From the NCBI GenBank assembly GCA_013298745.1, contig JAAFIT010000155.1, positions 1 through 6,286 of the forward strand: a DNA stretch of 6,286 nt, given 5' to 3'. The notes below the pieces were generated by a model. It did no database searches. It was not told the origin of the DNA and saw nothing but the letters and a program-made list of their open reading frames with translations. This document shows positions 5,223-6,286 of the stretch, piece by piece. This DNA is from Sphingomonadales bacterium. GTDB taxonomy: Bacteria > Pseudomonadota > Alphaproteobacteria > Sphingomonadales > Sphingomonadaceae. The position numbers were made by a program, and so were the translations under genes. Position 1 is the stretch's first letter. Every line of letters starts with the position of its first letter.

Positions 5223-5516
5223 ATGAGCTTTGGCGGACCCGCCTTTGTCCTCGCCATCATCGCGATGAGCTTCATCGGATGGATCATCACCACCGCCATC
5301 CGCGCCAAGCACGGCTATCCGCTGGAAGGCGAATGGGGCGGCACGGTGAACAAGAACGACACCGAGATGAAGCGCCAGAACGACATCCTGGAACGCGAGA
5401 ACCAGATGCTGCGCGGCAAGGTCGGCCGGCTGGAAGAGCGCATGGCGGTGCTCGAACGCATCGCCACCGACGCCCCGGCGCGACTGACCGCCGAAATCGA
5501 CAAGCTGCGCGACTGA
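5223..5516 (+). CDS. Small single-pass membrane coiled-coil protein, psp-operon paralog 1
   Basis: No characterised family is evident. The 97 residues hold an N-terminal hydrophobic segment (about 7-26), a juxtamembrane motif RAKHGYPLEGEWGG (27-40), and from about 46 a continuous heptad-rich helix (MKRQNDILERENQMLRGKV...) ending in VLERIATD (76-83) and AEIDKLRD (90-97). The helix would face the cytoplasm if the basic residues after the membrane segment stay inside. The same ending occurs in the next two genes and, more loosely, in PspC. A strong ribosome site (GGGGGAGA) precedes the ATG, 23 nt after pspC. Position and shared tail suggest a Psp accessory subunit; this is inference. Confidence 0.85.
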   Translation: MSFGGPAFVLAIIAMSFIGWIITTAIRAKHGYPLEGEWGGTVNKNDTEMKRQNDILERENQMLRGKVGRLEERMAVLERIATDAPARLTAEIDKLRD

Positions 5517-5541
5517 ACCGCGCGACCCACGGAGATTTGTC

Positions 5542-5826
5542 ATGAGCGACGCTGTTTTTGCTCTTATTCCCATCCTGGCCCTGTCGATCCCGGTATTCGG
5601 CATCGCGCTGACCGGCTTTCGCCGCTGGGCCGACCTGAAGGAAAAGCAGCTCGAGATTGCCGCCCGCACTGCCGGCGAACAGGCGGCGCAATATGCCGCC
5701 AAGATCGAACGGCTGGAGGCGCATGTCGCGGTGCTCAACCGCATCGTCACCGACCGCAACGAAGGGCTGACCGCGCAGATCGAAAGCCTGCGCGACACGC
5801 CGCCCGCAACCGACAAGATCAACTGA
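5542..5826 (+). CDS. Small membrane coiled-coil protein, psp-operon paralog 2
   Basis: The 94-residue product has a hydrophobic N-terminus (about 5-24, ALIPILALSIPVFGIAL), then an amphipathic helix beginning FRRWADLKEKQLEIAAR and ending VLNRIVTD (64-71) and AQIESLRD (78-85), followed by a short Pro/Thr tail. It shares the terminal module with the genes on either side but lacks their GYPLE juxtamembrane motif, and it has an Ala/Gln-rich middle. GGAGA (5531-5535) serves as ribosome site; the gap to the previous gene is 25 nt. No known function; membership of the psp operon and the shared tail suggest a role in membrane-stress signalling. Confidence 0.84.
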   Translation: MSDAVFALIPILALSIPVFGIALTGFRRWADLKEKQLEIAARTAGEQAAQYAAKIERLEAHVAVLNRIVTDRNEGLTAQIESLRDTPPATDKIN

Positions 5827-5836
5827 GGATTACACT

Positions 5837-6163
5837 ATGGCCCTTAACCCCGAACTGATCCAGGCGATCGCGCCCGTCGGTGTCAGCGCCATCTTCATGG
5901 GCACCTTCGCCTGGGTCTTCACCACCTGGCTGCGCGTCAAGAACGGCTATCCGCTCGAAAACAGCTGGGGCAAGCCGATGTTCCCGCAACTGAGCAACGA
6001 GGCGATGGAGCGGGTGAAGCTGCTTGCGCAGGAAAATGCCCAGCTTCGTGCCGAACTCGGCAGCGTCAAGGACCGGCTGGAGGTGCTTGAGCGCATCGCC
6101 ACCGATCCGGGCCGGCGCCTCGCCTCCGAAATCGATGCGCTCGCCACCAAAGCGCTCAACTAA
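5837..6163 (+). CDS. Small single-pass membrane coiled-coil protein, psp-operon paralog 3
   Basis: The 108-residue product has a polar start, a hydrophobic segment (about 10-31), the juxtamembrane motif RVKNGYPLENSWGK (33-46), then a coiled coil (about 53-90) ending VLERIATD (83-90) and SEIDAL (97-102). It is closer to paralog 1 than to paralog 2, since both carry GYPLE-x2-W and the identical VLERIATD. Its ribosome site GAGGA (5825-5829) overlaps the stop codon of the preceding gene (TGA 5824-5826), leaving 10 nt between the genes, so translation is probably coupled. Function unknown. Confidence 0.85.
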   Translation: MALNPELIQAIAPVGVSAIFMGTFAWVFTTWLRVKNGYPLENSWGKPMFPQLSNEAMERVKLLAQENAQLRAELGSVKDRLEVLERIATDPGRRLASEIDALATKALN

Positions 6164-6201
6164 CTTTTGCCCTCGCAACCACCAGCCCGAGAGTCCCTGC
6201 G

Positions 6202-6286
6202 ATGAATCCCTTTGAAATGGTTGTGATGATCGTGGCGATTGTCACCATCGGCCGGGTGCTGTCCGGCCGGATGCACGGCAAGCGCA
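6202..6286 (+). CDS. Small membrane protein, start only (runs off the window)
   Basis: An ATG 38 nt after the previous stop opens a frame that stays open to the window end. The 28 visible residues are MNPFEMVVMIVAIVTIGRVL followed by basic residues (SGRMHGKR), i.e. a membrane anchor with a positive cytoplasmic flank. The same layout occurs in the preceding genes and in PspB, so I take it as a further member of the operon. The ribosome site (GAGAG, 6189-6193) is weak. The rest of the gene is not visible and family assignment is not possible. Confidence 0.65.
   Translation, partial: MNPFEMVVMIVAIVTIGRVLSGRMHGKR

Noticed and set aside
1..6286. CRISPR array, tRNA or insertion-sequence ends
   Set aside because: I found no regularly spaced direct repeats, tRNA cloverleaf or transposase; the inverted repeats present are single and local.

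Overview
The window looks like chromosomal DNA of a GC-rich alphaproteobacterium, most likely a sphingomonad. I infer this from the high-GC Psp locus with long PspB and PspC proteins, the many small coiled-coil genes behind pspC, and the YciB/IspZ tail. No rRNA or marker gene is present to prove it.

Layout. (1) 1-318, plus strand: C-terminal 105 codons of the inner-membrane protein YciB/IspZ. (2) 319-681: non-coding gap between two convergent genes. It holds a perfect A/T palindrome, two hairpin-forming inverted repeats and, on the minus strand, a boxA-like sequence of the type found in rRNA leaders. (3) 682-2017, minus strand: a lower-GC pair, an AlkB-family 2-oxoglutarate/Fe(II) oxygenase and a small class I SAM-dependent methyltransferase. 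They overlap by 8 nt and lie immediately downstream of pspF. The methyltransferase appears to have lost its 5' end at the pspF stop. (4) 2062-3129, minus strand: pspF, the sigma-54 enhancer-binding activator of the phage-shock response. (5) 3130-3314: divergent control region with a clear sigma-54 -24/-12 promoter facing the psp operon and a 9-bp perfect inverted repeat over the -24 element. (6) 3315-6286, plus strand: the psp operon. In order it encodes a small membrane ORF that looks frameshifted, PspA, PspB, a minimal PspC-domain protein, full PspC, and at least four further small proteins with an N-terminal membrane segment. Three of these carry a coiled coil ending in a shared module, and the fourth runs off the window.

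How it works together. By analogy with the enterobacterial system, PspF activates the sigma-54 promoter and PspA restrains PspF until membrane stress, sensed through PspB/PspC, draws PspA to the membrane. Here PspF keeps the Trp of the PspA-responsive loop (W55), so the same control is plausible. The unusual part is the expansion: two tandem PspC domains plus a series of single-pass coiled-coil proteins. Their tails repeat a motif, LERIATD followed by EI..LR, that also resembles the C-terminus of PspC and the helix of PspB. I read this as a lineage-specific expansion of the membrane side of the Psp system. It is the strongest candidate here for something not well described.
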